Shown: positions 62,707 to 64,000 of the stretch, piece by piece
Position numbering within the stretch: the stretch's first letter is position 1
Layout of the letters: every line of letters starts with the position of its first letter
Assembly: GCA_025331435.1 (NCBI GenBank)
Contig: JAIWNI010000042.1
Span: 62,001-126,000, forward strand
DNA: 64,000 nt
Reading direction: 5' to 3'
Source of the DNA: Choanephora cucurbitarum
Taxonomy: Eukaryota > Mucoromycota > Mucoromycetes > Mucorales > Choanephoraceae
Position numbers and translations under genes: made by a program
Notes under the pieces: generated by a model
Databases searched by the model: none
What the model was told of the DNA's origin: nothing
What the model saw: the letters and a program-made list of their open reading frames with translations, nothing else

Positions 62707-64000
62707 TTTATATATGTTTTCTAAAATTACTTCAAGACGAAAATAGCTTAGCATTGCCTCCTGACTTAGTGTCACGCCTTGTTCAGCCACTTGCTTTCTG
62801 AGGCTTTTCCATATATAGTCAATAGCTCTCTAATCCCCGGTATACATGCTACTTGGAACCCTTTTAAGAAACCTAATGTTGACTGAATCACAGAATGAAT
62901 CAGAATCGCATTAAGCTTTCCAAAATGCAATTGAATCTTTCATCCAAGACGTGTTTACATCTAAACGACTGTGCCTATTGTTGTACAAACCAAGCCGTTA
63001 TTCTGCCATTTCTACAAAAGTTCAAAGTGGAAATAGGCTGGTAAAGTTCCGTCACAACCAAGAAAGACACATTAGACAAATTTAAACATGTGTGATACAA
63101 ATGACCTTTGTTTTGATTTAGAGAGACGTGCCACTTTGCATAGTTAAAAAGGCTTAGATGTTGCTAAATGTAGGATACGTTAGACTGACAAAATCATATA
63201 CTGTAAATTGAGCCTAGACACTCAAAGTGAAGAGTGCGTCTGATGAAGTTTGGTCTGTTTTCATGGGATTTCCCTTTTTTGCTTTACAAACAGTCGAGGA
63301 TCAACTAATTTGTTTTTTAATGGATCCTTATGACTTGCACTAAGATGATGTTGGGTCCTTCAGTTTGGCATGGGTCTTTTGCTTCCCTACTTCCATCGTA
63401 TAGTTTTGATCAGATATACCAAATACACTCCACTTCTTTGACTCGTCGAATCTACATGTTTGTTAGGCATTACTTGCTTTTTATTCTAGTCTAAAAAAAG
63501 ACAGCTGTAACAAGCTCTGACACCTATGGGACTTCAGTTCCTTTCTATTGTACCCTCTTTCAGTATGTTGTACCCTCTTTCAGTATGTTGATCACTCTGA
63601 CCAACATCTGGTCAAATAGATTAAGAGTGTTTTGATACTTCTTTATCCTCTTCTTATTTGACAAATAAAGAGACTTATGTATAGAATAGTCTTAAAGTAA
63701 GAGGATGCCAAGTATAGCGTATGATGCGCAACAAGACACCACGAAACAATCAAAAGAAACTGGATAAAGAACTCATTGGCTTCATAAACCAAAGAGGCAA
63801 GACTTGTAAAAAGGACCGTCTGGAAGGCGGATCAGGGAACAGAAAGAATTCAATAATTCTTTAGAACTGTTGAGTAGAAAAAGCATGTTGCAATATTCTA
63901 TTAGGGATTAGCTATCTTTTTGAGCTGTAGCGTATAAACGATCACGTTAGAACTAAAGTCTCTTCTATGACTAGCACTGCATTTTTTATTCTTCTGCCAA
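62707..64000. other. Region upstream of the M13 peptidase, no supported gene
   Basis: About 1.3 kb. A short minus-strand frame at 62,820-62,700 (IDYIWKSLRKQVAEQG) looks protein-like and might belong to the 5' end of the peptidase gene or to an older fragment, but a TAG precedes it. No other signal seen apart from the tandem repeat at 63,551. Confidence 0.45.
63551..63590. repeat. Perfect 20-bp tandem duplication
   Basis: TACCCTCTTTCAGTATGTTG occurs twice in direct succession. A small local duplication with no evident function. Confidence 0.9.

Overview
The window looks like nuclear DNA of an early-diverging filamentous fungus, most likely Mucoromycota (Mucorales-like). Intergenic DNA is AT-rich, introns are short (about 45-100 nt) with GTAAGT-type donors and YAG acceptors, genes are split into many exons, and the products are eukaryotic and fungal (Atg22, Fab1, Rfa1, Met17, DHHC transferase). 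I could not run a search, so the taxon is an inference. All exon joins were made by eye from reading frame, splice signals and remembered family sequences; single-base boundaries may be off by one or two.

Left part (1-37,100), mostly intact genes. An old yellow enzyme is cut by the window edge (3-455, +). FAB1 phosphatidylinositol-3-phosphate 5-kinase is complete (548-8249, -). An adenylation-thiolation-reductase enzyme follows (9694-12989, -). Then come a gene-poor stretch holding a broken GNAT acetyltransferase (15.9-16.6 kb, +), ATG22 (18,370-20,074, -), the large replication protein A subunit (21,822-24,129, -), O-acetylhomoserine sulfhydrylase (25,170-26,898, +), a DHHC palmitoyltransferase (27,057-28,494, +), a 1608-residue fusion of a fatty acyl-CoA reductase with a GPAT/DHAPAT-type acyltransferase (28,789-33,902, -), and an unrecognised membrane-anchored protein (34,808-37,094, -). 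In the fusion the catalytic His of the acyltransferase HX4D box is Ser.

Middle part (38-58.4 kb), a decaying island around a giant palindrome. Two arms of about 5.05 kb (about 42,093-47,161 and 51,971-57,027) are inverted copies that, as far as I can see, differ only in two homopolymer lengths and one gap of about 10 bp at the outer edge. They enclose a 4.8-kb single-copy spacer. Each arm contains a 1.56-kb element with TTAA-bounded terminal inverted repeats, and one end of that element lies at the outer edge of the palindrome. Broken genes lie in or next to the structure: a large gene with at least four in-frame stops (38.5-41.0 kb), a hotdog thioesterase with one in-frame TAG (47.25-47.78 kb), frameshifted remnants resembling a Ral GTPase-activating protein beta subunit (50.5-51.85 kb), and a mitochondrial carrier with two in-frame TGA codons (57.14-58.38 kb). 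A small secreted Gly/Ser/Arg-rich protein (49,017-49,480, +) is the only apparently intact gene in the spacer.

Right part (59.9-64 kb): an M13 (neprilysin-like) zinc metallopeptidase (59,937 to about 62,706, -), then about 1.3 kb with no gene I can support.

The genes do not form a pathway. Several touch lipids or membranes (FAB1, the FAR-acyltransferase fusion, ATG22, DHHC transferase, thioesterase), but they are separately arranged eukaryotic transcription units. The two points most worth following are the FAR-acyltransferase fusion with its substituted active site, and the near-perfect palindrome, which could invert its spacer or give long hairpin RNA.
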